Origin: UBA1227 sp045629305
GTDB lineage: Bacteria; Bacillota; Clostridia; Oscillospirales; Acutalibacteraceae
Assembly: GCA_045629305.1 (NCBI GenBank)
Contig: JAZQQZ010000031.1
Span: forward strand, 1-15,210
Length of the DNA: 15,210 bases
Reading direction: 5' to 3'
This document shows positions 6,664 to 13,678 of this stretch, in pieces (position 1 is the stretch's first letter; every line of letters starts with the position of its first letter). The translations under genes and the position numbers were made by a program. Below the pieces are notes generated by a model. That model ran no database searches. It saw nothing but the letters and a program-made list of their open reading frames with translations, and was not told where the DNA came from.

Positions 6664-8181
6664 ATGAGTAAAGATATTCTTTTCGAAAATGAAGCAAATG
6701 CTAAAATGCTAGCCGGCATGAACAAGGTGGCAAATGCTGTGAAGTCAACTTTCGGCCCAAGTGGCCGAAACGTTGCTTTTACACAGCAGTATGATGTGCC
6801 ACTTGTAACGAATGACGGCTATACTATTGCGCGCCAAATTGTTCTCGAAGACAAGTTCGAGAACCTCGGCGCACAGCTCATTAAAGAGGCGGCGCTGAAG
6901 ACCAACCAGACGGCTGGTGACGGTACGACTGGCTCTATCATTATTGCTGATGCAATAATAAATGAGGCATATAAGAATATCACAGCAGGCGCCAATGGGA
7001 TCTTCCTAAAGCGCGGTATTGATAAGGCAACTGAAGTTGTAATTTCAGAACTTGAAAGAATTGCAACGCCTATCAAGGATGTTGAGACAATTAGGGATAT
7101 CGCTACAACAGCGGGTAATAACGACCCAGAGATTGGCGATATAATTGCACGTATCTATGATGAACTCGGATTCGATCCAGTAGTTACAACAATGGATACT
7201 CAGATGGCGGATACGAAACTCGTCATCTCGCACGGTTGTCGACTTGACTCCGGTTATCTTTCGAGATATTTCGTCACAGACACAGTACGAAATATCTGCG
7301 AGATGGACGACCCTTATATCTTCATCTGCAAGGATGAGATTACTACTATTAGAGAGATATACAATCTTCTCGAACAGGCTGTGACGAATAAGGCACCGCT
7401 TCTCATTATCGCTCGCGATATCAAGGGAGAAGCGCTGACTGCTCTTGCTGCGAATGCAGAGAAGAATGTCTTAAAGCTTATCGCGATGAAGGGTCCTGGC
7501 TACGCCGACACCCGCGACCGAAATCTCTCTTGCCTTGCAGCAATCACAGGCGCAACGCTTGTCGATAAGGATATTATCGACATAAGCACAGTTGGCCTTG
7601 AGGTCTGCGGCAGAGCGAAGCGTGCAGTTGTAGAGAAAGAGGTCGCAACTATTGAAGGACCAGCATGTCCTGACTCACCTAAGGTTCTTGAACTGAAGAA
7701 ACAGATTGAGAAACAACTTGAGACAGAGACTGGCACCTATGCGATAGATAAACTTGAGCAGTCCCTCGGACTTCTCAATTCCGCTATGGCGGTAATTGAG
7801 GTCGGTGGTACATCCGAACTCGAGATGTTCGAGCGCAAGTATAGAATTGATGATGCTCTAAATGCTGCTAGCAGAGCCGCAAGGGAAGGTACTGTTCCTG
7901 GTGGCGGTAAGGCGTTACTTCTTTGCAAGGACGCTGTATCGGCTCTCATAGACACATTAAGTGGTGATGAGAAACTTGGAGCAACAATAGTTTTTAAAGC
8001 ACTTGAGGCACCAAGCAATCAAATTGAGATTAACTGTGGAAAGATTGATGCGACAGATATCGTAGATCCAGCGACAGTTATTAAGAACTCATTTATGAAT
8101 GCTGCGAGTGTCGCAGGCATTTATATAACAACTGGAGCTGCGGTTATAGATACCGAAGCTACAGAGTATAAGACAGAATAA
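6664..8181 (+). CDS. Divergent GroEL-like (Cpn60) chaperonin paralogue
   Basis: The 505-residue protein aligns with GroEL along its whole length. STFGPSGRNV at 28-37, D51, GDGTT at 85-89, the apical GYLSRYF at 197-203, D397 and GGG at 413-415 match the nucleotide site (GroEL D52, D87, D398). Several features set it apart. About 27 residues are missing after NCG (457-459) before DP (468-469), removing the adenine-contacting NAA loop. All four SR1 single-ring positions differ: GroEL R452, E461, S463 and V464 are here N452, I461, A463 and T464. V263 and V264 are Ala (262-263), L234 is Tyr233, K34 is Ser33, and the Gly-Met C-terminal tail is absent. No groES is nearby. The start overlaps a weak AAGGTG site at the previous stop. 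Codon use is less optimised than in the methyltransferase gene. It is probably a specialised chaperonin for this locus (inferred), not the housekeeping GroEL. Confidence 0.88.
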   Translation: MSKDILFENEANAKMLAGMNKVANAVKSTFGPSGRNVAFTQQYDVPLVTNDGYTIARQIVLEDKFENLGAQLIKEAALKTNQTAGDGTTGSIIIADAIINEAYKNITAGANGIFLKRGIDKATEVVISELERIATPIKDVETIRDIATTAGNNDPEIGDIIARIYDELGFDPVVTTMDTQMADTKLVISHGCRLDSGYLSRYFVTDTVRNICEMDDPYIFICKDEITTIREIYNLLEQAVTNKAPLLIIARDIKGEALTALAANAEKNVLKLIAMKGPGYADTRDRNLSCLAAITGATLVDKDIIDISTVGLEVCGRAKRAVVEKEVATIEGPACPDSPKVLELKKQIEKQLETETGTYAIDKLEQSLGLLNSAMAVIEVGGTSELEMFERKYRIDDALNAASRAAREGTVPGGGKALLLCKDAVSALIDTLSGDEKLGATIVFKALEAPSNQIEINCGKIDATDIVDPATVIKNSFMNAASVAGIYITTGAAVIDTEATEYKTE

Positions 8182-8184
8182 AAG

Positions 8185-8219
8185 AAGAGGCTTAAGGGAA
8201 ACCTTAAGCCTCTTTTAAT
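8185..8219. terminator. Bidirectional terminator between the chaperonin-like and regulator genes
   Basis: A 13-bp perfect stem (AAGAGGCTTAAGG / CCTTAAGCCTCTT) spans 8185-8214 with a GAAA tetraloop. TTTTAATTT follows on the plus strand and an A-run precedes it (giving U's on the minus strand). It sits between two convergent stop codons (8181 and 8220) and can serve both directions. Confidence 0.92.
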
Positions 8220-9776
8220 TTAGAATTCAAATCCCATCTTCTCAAGTAACCAGAAGGAGAGAATCATATAGATTTTATTCTCCTTGTCCTCGAAGTCGAT
8301 ATTACCAATCTCTTGGATTCTATCGATTCGGCGTATGAGCGTTGTCCTATGGATATATAGCTCCTCCGCCGTATGAGTTGAGTTGCAATTGTTGCTGAGA
8401 TAGCATTTGAGTGTTGCGACATATTCGGTATTGTTCTTCTTGTCGTAACTTATGAGCTTTCTAATTGACTCAGAAATAATCTGGTCGTATGAGAGTTCTG
8501 AAACTATGCGGTCGTACATATAGTCGAGTGCATAGTCGGAGAACTTGAAATACCATTTATCCGGATCACATTTCTGGCCTACCTCAAGCGCTGTAGCGGC
8601 TTGTAGGAGGTAGGACGGTAATCTGTCGAGTCCACGGAAAATATCCGATACACCGGCTTTACAGACGAAATCACGGACGATGTAGGCAAGCACATGGAAG
8701 AACTTGTGATCGTCGTCTGCGCTCTTCGAGATTGAGTAGTTGAAGACCCATACGATATCATCGTCGTGGATGATGGCGCAGGAGTTAGCCCAAGTCTCTT
8801 CGAGCTTGCCGCAGATATACTCCGTGAGTTCGTCCCACTTTGTATTCTTGTAGAATGAAAATTTGATTACAGCGTATCTATTGTTCTGGCTCCACCCGTA
8901 GTTTTGGAGAATCAAATTTGCATCGGTAGGATCGATAAGTTCTGGATTGTAAATCAGATCATAGATAAGCATATGTAGCTTATCAGAACTACGTTTGATA
9001 AGCGGATCCTCAGAATATCTAAGATACACCTGCTTGATATACTTAAAGAAATGTCTGAACAGTTGGACCTGGCCCTCGTCAATCTCATCGTTGTAATAGA
9101 CTGCTGGGCACATTACTCTCGCGATATATCTATTGTCTGAGACGATGTTCATACAGAGGTTCGGAACCTTGTCTGTGTCATAGAAAATATATGTATCAAG
9201 GGTACCGAGCGTCGCTTGATATTGCTTATCGCCAAGAAGCTTCTTGGCTTTCTTAATATCAATCGACTGACCGAAGTTAGAACGGTAGATTGATTCGTCA
9301 GAGCCAACATTCTTCTCACCGGCAAGTTCGAGAAGCGAGAAGTTATGATTGAGAATTGAAAGTGGCTCGCGAATGATGTCGTTCGCAAGTGCACCATATT
9401 CATCAAGAGGGTAACGGGCTGAGATACCGTCTTTAAGTTTTCCGTCCCACTCCTGTAAATCATTGATTGTCTCATATACGATCTCTGCAAGGTCGAAGAA
9501 GTTTCTTACATTTTCATAAATCGCATAGTCGCAGTTCTTTGGAATGAAACTGCGATTGAGTTCTTCTGCGTTTATGAAAATGAGAGAAACAGGTTTCTTT
9601 GCAGTTATTGGTCTGCTAAGTTTTCTACAGTCAACGAGATAACAATAACCGACTTCTGTGCTTCCGTTATAGAACTTTATGTTCTTAATCTGAAGCTTAT
9701 CAGAAGGCGCTTTTTTCTCTATGAAATCAATCTTTTTAGACAGTTGATAGAAAAGAATTGATGATGTGATTACCAT
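8220..9776 (-). CDS. PucR/CdaR-like transcriptional regulator
   Basis: The 518-residue protein ends in the PucR-type helix-turn-helix (about 452-518): LKCYLSNNCNSTHTAEELYI then HRTTLIRRIDRIQEIG, with a following IDFEDKENK block. This is the C-terminal DNA-binding domain of the PucR/CdaR family. The N-terminal 450 residues would be sensory; the first 130 resemble the N-terminal half of PucR-like proteins only loosely, and the ligand is not readable. AGGAGGTG (complement of 9782-9789) is 5 bases before the ATG and overlaps the TAG stop of the activase gene, so the two minus-strand genes form one operon. Its position next to the corrinoid genes suggests that it senses the methyl substrate or a product and controls this locus, possibly through the inverted repeat near 11418. 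That role is inferred. Confidence 0.82.
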   Translation of the reverse strand: MVITSSILFYQLSKKIDFIEKKAPSDKLQIKNIKFYNGSTEVGYCYLVDCRKLSRPITAKKPVSLIFINAEELNRSFIPKNCDYAIYENVRNFFDLAEIVYETINDLQEWDGKLKDGISARYPLDEYGALANDIIREPLSILNHNFSLLELAGEKNVGSDESIYRSNFGQSIDIKKAKKLLGDKQYQATLGTLDTYIFYDTDKVPNLCMNIVSDNRYIARVMCPAVYYNDEIDEGQVQLFRHFFKYIKQVYLRYSEDPLIKRSSDKLHMLIYDLIYNPELIDPTDANLILQNYGWSQNNRYAVIKFSFYKNTKWDELTEYICGKLEETWANSCAIIHDDDIVWVFNYSISKSADDDHKFFHVLAYIVRDFVCKAGVSDIFRGLDRLPSYLLQAATALEVGQKCDPDKWYFKFSDYALDYMYDRIVSELSYDQIISESIRKLISYDKKNNTEYVATLKCYLSNNCNSTHTAEELYIHRTTLIRRIDRIQEIGNIDFEDKENKIYMILSFWLLEKMGFEF

Positions 9777-9787
9777 CTGAGCACCTC

Positions 9788-11299
9788 CTAAAAGTCAAGT
9801 TCTTTAATGAATCTATCCTGGAAATCAGGGACAGATGCAAGTTCAATAAATTCTGCAGTCTTCGCAATTTTATCGCAAACCAAATACTCATCTTTAGAGA
9901 GCATACACATCTTAGAACCTTCACCTGCGGCATTGCCGACAGGTGCTATTTTATCTACAAGTTCCTCGGGAATAAGACCTATCTTGCAAGAGTTCTTAGG
10001 ATCCATATAGTTTCCAAATGCACCAGCGATAAGGACTTCTTTGATATCGTCATAAGATACCGAAAGTTTATCCATCATAATCTTAATGCCGGCTGCGATT
10101 GCGCCTTTCGCAAGCTGCACTTCACGGATGTCCTTCTGTGTGATATAGACATCCGAGGTAAGTGAGATTGCGAAAGTTCCATCTACTTCGATGAAACGGG
10201 AGGCGATAGGGCCTGAATATTTTTTATCGAATCTTCCAGATTTCATTACAGCCCCAGCTGAGACAAGTGATGCGCAGAGATCTATAAGACCTGAGCCACA
10301 GATACCCTTGGCATCAACGCCGCCAATTGTGGAGAAGGCGAGGTCGCCGTCATCGAGCCATACATGGTCGATGGCACCAGGTGCACCTCGCATACCCTTG
10401 GTAATCTTGGCACCTTCAAATGCAGGGCCAGATGCTGTGGAACATACAACGAATCCATTTTTATTACCGAGGGCCATTTCACCATTAGTACCGATATCAA
10501 GAAGGAGAGTGATGTCGTCCTTCTCATAGAACCTTGTGGCAAGGATTGCGCCAACTGTATCTGCTCCGACGAAGCCTGCGATTACAGGGACGAAATAAAT
10601 CTCTGCATCTTCTGCTACGTTATTTAATATACCCAAAGCAGGTAATTTGAAGCAGCCATATTTGGTTGGCATATAAGGAATTTGAACAAGTGATGTAGGG
10701 TTAATTCTTGCGAATATGTGTTGCATGCAAGTATTACCTACGATAGTTACAGCCTTGATTTCGTTTGCATCAATTCTAAACTGAGCGATCATTCTATCTG
10801 CCTGTTTATTTACGACATCGGCAATCTCGTCGACGCCGTTGTCCTTCGCATACATACATCTTGATACGACGTCTCCGCCGAACTTAACCTGTTCGTTAAG
10901 TTCGCCGAGAGTCTTTAAAGTTTTTCCGGTCTTTAGGTCAAGAAGGTAGGCTGCGATAGTTGTGGTGCCGATGTCAAATGCGACTCCGTAGCCCTCGTCG
11001 CAGAGCGGACAGAGCTTGCAGACATCTACATCACAGGATGAAGTTAGTACATTTTCATTCTTCAATGTAGTATTAAGTATATTAATTACCATACCATCTT
11101 TAACTTCTGTGCAGCACGCTTTGACGCGGCAAGTCTCTCTGTCTTGCTTCACGTCGACGAGGCATTTGCCGCATTTATTATTGCCGCCGCAAGGGTATTC
11201 CATGCCGAGACCGGCAGCCCTTTCGGCGTCCATAATTGTCGTACCCGCCGGTACGACAACCTCGATTTTAGATGGCATAAATTTTACTTTGCATTCCAT
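9788..11299 (-). CDS. Corrinoid-protein reductive activase (RACo-like, ferredoxin plus ASKHA domain)
   Basis: From ATG 11299 the protein has 503 residues. Residues 1-75 are a [2Fe-2S] ferredoxin domain with C37, C43, C46 (PCGGNNKCGKC) and C62. Residues about 104-500 are an ASKHA ATPase domain of the DUF4445/RACo group: FDIGTTT at 108-114, a second LLLDIGTNGEMAL block, SGPAFEGAKITKGMRGAPGAI, and IAGAFGN. Such proteins use ATP hydrolysis to reduce inactive Co(II) corrinoid to Co(I). The ORF can be extended to a GTG at 11338, but AGAGGT (complement of 11306-11311) fits ATG 11299, and MECKVKF begins the ferredoxin fold. An extra cysteine group, C89, C94, C97 and C100, lies in the linker and could bind another cluster. 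The protein is shorter than the roughly 630-residue RACo of Carboxydothermus. It heads the two-gene minus-strand operon. Confidence 0.9.
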   Translation of the reverse strand: MECKVKFMPSKIEVVVPAGTTIMDAERAAGLGMEYPCGGNNKCGKCLVDVKQDRETCRVKACCTEVKDGMVINILNTTLKNENVLTSSCDVDVCKLCPLCDEGYGVAFDIGTTTIAAYLLDLKTGKTLKTLGELNEQVKFGGDVVSRCMYAKDNGVDEIADVVNKQADRMIAQFRIDANEIKAVTIVGNTCMQHIFARINPTSLVQIPYMPTKYGCFKLPALGILNNVAEDAEIYFVPVIAGFVGADTVGAILATRFYEKDDITLLLDIGTNGEMALGNKNGFVVCSTASGPAFEGAKITKGMRGAPGAIDHVWLDDGDLAFSTIGGVDAKGICGSGLIDLCASLVSAGAVMKSGRFDKKYSGPIASRFIEVDGTFAISLTSDVYITQKDIREVQLAKGAIAAGIKIMMDKLSVSYDDIKEVLIAGAFGNYMDPKNSCKIGLIPEELVDKIAPVGNAAGEGSKMCMLSKDEYLVCDKIAKTAEFIELASVPDFQDRFIKELDF

Positions 11300-11518
11300 A
11301 AAATGACCTCTTTTATCATGCACGTTTTTGAAATTCACACTAAAAAATTCATATAAAATTGACCTAAAAAAGCACTAAAATCCTTATGAAATAAAGAAAT
11401 TTTATACCTTGCTACATATTGTAGCATATAAAATTTCAAAATGCTATACTTTCTACGTTATATTTGAAAGTTAAAAGTTATATAATTAAAGCGTATTATT
11501 AATAAGGAGGGCTATATA
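11300..11518. promoter_or_regulatory. Divergent control region between the activase and corrinoid-protein operons
   Basis: This 219-base AT-rich region separates the two divergent operons and must hold both promoters. On the plus strand TATAAT at 11481-11486 is a good -10, but the -35 position (about 11458-11463, TTATAT) is poor, which suggests an activator-dependent promoter. AAGGAGG at 11504-11510 is the ribosome site for the corrinoid protein, 8 bases before its ATG. No convincing minus-strand promoter was identified. Confidence 0.6.
11397..11436. promoter_or_regulatory. Large inverted repeat, probable operator
   Basis: TGCTACA-TAT-TGTAGCA at 11410-11426 is a perfect 7-bp dyad. It is extended by AAATTTTATA at 11397-11406 and TATAAAATTT at 11427-11436, with CCT as the only unpaired insertion. 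Its centre at 11418 lies about 75 bases upstream of the transcription start predicted from the -10 at 11481, a usual distance for an activator. A partial TGCTA half-site recurs at 11442-11446. The PucR-like regulator is the obvious candidate binder (inferred). There is no T-run, so it is not a terminator. Confidence 0.6.
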
Positions 11519-12154
11519 ATGGCTGATCTTGTAAAACTTAAAGAAGCTATGGGCGATCTCGAAGAAGATCTCGTCGTAGAAATCATTGATGAAGTACTTG
11601 CATCTGGTACAGGTGCTCAGGAAGCAGTAGATGCTTGCTCAGAGGGTATGAACACAGTTGGTGATCGTTTCGCAGCTGGTGAGTATTTCGTATCTGACCT
11701 TATCTATGCTGGTGAGATCATGACAGACGCAGTTCAGAAGCTTTCTCCACTCCTTGCTGGTGGCGCTTCTGCTGGTAAGACAGAGAAGATTATCATCGCT
11801 ACAGTTAAAGATGACCTTCATGACATCGGTAAGAACATCGTAAAGGCATTCTTCGAAGCAGCTGGCTTTGAGGTTGTTGACCTTGGTATCGACGTTCCTG
11901 CAGAGAAGATCGTTGAGACAGCTAAGTCACAGGGCATTAAGATTATCGGCCTCACAGGCGTACTTACACTTGCTCTTGATTCAATGAAGGCTACAATCGA
12001 AGCTTTCACAGCAGCTGGTATTCGTGATGACGTTAAGATCCTCATCGGTGGTAACCCAGTATCAGCTGAGGCATGCGAAGCTATGAAGGCTGACGCATGG
12101 GCTCATTCTCCAGCAGACTCCGTTAAAATCTGCAAGGAATGGGCAGGTATGTAA
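11519..12154 (+). CDS. Corrinoid (B12-binding) protein of a methyltransferase system
   Basis: The 211-residue protein has the two-domain plan of small methyltransferase corrinoid proteins. Residues about 1-85 are a helical cap domain (VGDRFAAGEYFVSDLIYAGEIM). Residues about 88-211 are a Rossmann B12-binding domain with the cobalt-ligating DLHDIG motif at 99-104 (His101), GLTGVLT at 144-150 and a GG pair at 177-178 (IGGNPVS). It carries the methyl group on cobalamin between methyltransferase I and II, in the cytosol. Length and motifs match MtaC, MtbC and MtvC proteins. It is the first gene of the plus-strand operon, has a strong AAGGAGG site and codon use typical of a highly expressed gene. 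Its partner methyltransferase starts 2 bases after its stop. Confidence 0.93.
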   Translation: MADLVKLKEAMGDLEEDLVVEIIDEVLASGTGAQEAVDACSEGMNTVGDRFAAGEYFVSDLIYAGEIMTDAVQKLSPLLAGGASAGKTEKIIIATVKDDLHDIGKNIVKAFFEAAGFEVVDLGIDVPAEKIVETAKSQGIKIIGLTGVLTLALDSMKATIEAFTAAGIRDDVKILIGGNPVSAEACEAMKADAWAHSPADSVKICKEWAGM

Positions 12155-12156
12155 GA

Positions 12157-12972
12157 ATGATAGTAATTGGTGAAAAGATTAATGGTGCCGTTCCTAAAAC
12201 GGGTGTTGCAATTGCAGCACGCGACAAGGAGTATATCCAGGAACTTGTAAGAGTTCAGGAAGCAGCTGGCGTATCATACCTTGATGTATGTGCCGCTACA
12301 GATGCTGACGTAGAACTTGAGACACTTAAGTGGCTCATCGAGGTTGTTCAGGAAGTTAATACTATTCCAATTTGTATCGACTCTCCAGACCCTCATTTCT
12401 TGATTGAGGTTCTTCCTCTCATCAAGCAGCCAGGTCTTATCAATTCAATCTCTCTTGAGGGTGACAAGTGTGAAGTAATTCTTCCTTTCCTCAAGGAAAA
12501 CCCAGAGTGGAAAGTTGTAGCACTCGCATCTAAGACAGGTGCTGGTGTTGCATATACAGCAGAGGAGAAAGCAGCACTTGCTTTCGAACTTATTGAGAAG
12601 TGTGCAGAGTACGGTGTAACAGAGGATAGAATCTTCCTTGATCTTCTTATCTTCGATGCATCTACACGTGCTGATACATCAACAGAGTACTGCAGAGCAA
12701 TCAAGCTCGTTAAGGAAAAATATCCTAACGTACTAATAACTGGTGCTCTCTCTAATGTATCTTTCACACTTCCTGTAAAGAAGGCACTCAACCAGGCATT
12801 CCTTGTACTTGCAATGGGTGCTGGTCTTGATTCGTTCATTGGTGATATCACTAACCGTGATCTTAAGGCAACTATGATGGCAGCAGATATTATGCTTGAG
12901 AATGATAGACATTGCCGTAAGTATACCAATGCATTCCGTAAAGGTGAAATTGGTCCAGTTAAGAAGGACTAA
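12157..12972 (+). CDS. Methyl-THF:corrinoid methyltransferase (AcsE-like, methyltransferase II)
   Basis: From ATG 12157 the protein has 271 residues and begins MIVIGEKING, the usual start of this family. An upstream ATG at 12139 inside the corrinoid gene would add only MGRYVR and is less likely. It is a pterin-binding TIM barrel related to AcsE (MeTr) and the MetH folate domain: IDSPDP at 74-79, INSIS at 95-99 and SNVSF at 199-203. D75, N96 and N200 correspond to residues that bind or activate methyl-THF in AcsE (D75, N96, N199, from memory of that enzyme). The length is close to AcsE. It exchanges the methyl group between the corrinoid protein and tetrahydrofolate. The start lies 2 bases after the corrinoid stop with only a weak ribosome site, so translational coupling is likely. 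The folate importer gene follows. Confidence 0.9.
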   Translation: MIVIGEKINGAVPKTGVAIAARDKEYIQELVRVQEAAGVSYLDVCAATDADVELETLKWLIEVVQEVNTIPICIDSPDPHFLIEVLPLIKQPGLINSISLEGDKCEVILPFLKENPEWKVVALASKTGAGVAYTAEEKAALAFELIEKCAEYGVTEDRIFLDLLIFDASTRADTSTEYCRAIKLVKEKYPNVLITGALSNVSFTLPVKKALNQAFLVLAMGAGLDSFIGDITNRDLKATMMAADIMLENDRHCRKYTNAFRKGEIGPVKKD

Positions 12973-12983
12973 TTTCCAGACAT

Positions 12984-13084
12984 TCAGAGTAGGACTTTAT
13001 GCGTAAAGTTGTAGGAGGATGGGACGTTGCCTCTTAACCGAAGTTATACCCTAACGCGATATAAAGTCCGCTTCCGCTGAGGTG
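12984..13084 (+). promoter_or_regulatory. Tetrahydrofolate (THF) riboswitch in front of folT
   Basis: The RNA matches the THF riboswitch class seen before folT genes. GAGTAG is at the 5' side. P2 is a perfect 9-bp stem, GGACTTTAT (12992-13000) with ATAAAGTCC (13061-13069). P3 is AGGAGG/CCTCTT enclosing the conserved ATGGGACGTTG loop, followed by the conserved CCGAAG, and GCGT/ACGC pairs inside P2. The closing stem pairs TCAG (12984-12987) with CTGA (13077-13080), which overlaps the folT ribosome site GAGGTG (13079-13084). Ligand binding should therefore block translation. Boundaries are approximate. Confidence 0.88.
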
Positions 13085-13088
13085 AAAA

Positions 13089-13634
13089 ATGAATAACAAA
13101 TTTACTACTCTTCGTTTGACAACAGATGCAATGCTTGCCGCTATGGTTGCATTGCTTGGATATGTTTCAATTGATGCAGGTACAGTAAAGGTAACTTTTG
13201 AAACTCTTCCAATTTTATTGGTTGCATTTTTGCTAGGCCCGCTCGATGCAGTTCTCGTGGGCGGAATTGGTACATTTATCTACCAAATTCTTCGCTATGG
13301 TCTCATGTATATGACGCCACTTTGGATTCTTCCATACGTTCTCGGAGGACTCTTCTGTGGCCTTGTTGCAAAGCTTCGCAAGTATGATTTGAACATGCTT
13401 CAGACGGTTATAGTTACTGTGATCACCGAACTCATAGTTTCGGCTGCTAACACAGGTGTCCTATATCTCGACAGTATTGTAAATCATTACTACTACAAAG
13501 GAATCATACTTGGAGCACTTGCTCTTCGTACAGTTATTGCTCTTGCAATAGGTGTAGTTTTCGGACTCATCCTTCCAACTATCGTGAAGCTTGTAGAACC
13601 AATACTAAAAGGAACTAAATCAAAAGCAGAATAA
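13089..13634 (+). CDS. folT: ECF transporter S component for folate
   Basis: The 181-residue protein is almost entirely hydrophobic with about six membrane segments, the size and form of an ECF substrate-binding (S) component. Its opening TTLRLTTDAMLAAMVALLGYV contains the conserved N-terminal AMLAAM segment through which S components contact EcfT. Folate is assigned because of the THF riboswitch immediately upstream and the THF-dependent methyltransferase before it; the protein sequence alone would leave the vitamin open. It would work with a shared EcfA/A'/T module encoded elsewhere. The ribosome site GAGGTG (13079-13084) lies in the riboswitch closing stem. No terminator separates it from the methyltransferase gene, so it may be read from the corrinoid operon promoter. 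A terminator follows 2 bases after the stop. Confidence 0.85.
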   Translation: MNNKFTTLRLTTDAMLAAMVALLGYVSIDAGTVKVTFETLPILLVAFLLGPLDAVLVGGIGTFIYQILRYGLMYMTPLWILPYVLGGLFCGLVAKLRKYDLNMLQTVIVTVITELIVSAANTGVLYLDSIVNHYYYKGIILGALALRTVIALAIGVVFGLILPTIVKLVEPILKGTKSKAE

Positions 13635-13635
13635 A

Positions 13636-13671
13636 AAATGACCGCACTTTCTAGTGCGGTCATTTATTTAT
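13636..13671. terminator. Bidirectional terminator between folT and asd
   Basis: A 13-bp perfect stem (AAATGACCGCACT / AGTGCGGTCATTT) lies at 13636-13648 and 13653-13665 with a TTCT loop. It has A's on the left and T-rich sequence on the right. It lies between the convergent stops of folT (13634) and asd (13679). Confidence 0.92.
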
Positions 13672-13678
13672 TGTGTTA

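Noticed and set aside
6664..8181. Housekeeping groL
   Set aside because: No groES upstream, no GGM tail, a deleted equatorial loop and many changed interface residues. A separate housekeeping copy should exist elsewhere in the genome.
11300..11338. N-terminal extension of the activase from GTG 11338
   Set aside because: It has no ribosome site, whereas AGAGGT precedes ATG 11299 and the ferredoxin domain begins there.
12139..12156. Upstream ATG for the AcsE-like gene inside the corrinoid gene
   Set aside because: It would add only six residues that do not resemble the family's start; MIVIGEKING at 12157 is standard.
12393..12929. Long antisense reading frame (178 codons) opposite the AcsE-like gene
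   Set aside because: The plus-strand gene has clear family motifs and codon bias; the antisense frame is low-complexity Ser/Arg/Ala and is a shadow of it.
12157..12972. Dihydropteroate synthase (folP)
   Set aside because: The MIVIGEKING start, the D75/N96/N200 pattern and the corrinoid protein next to it fit AcsE-like methyltransferases better.
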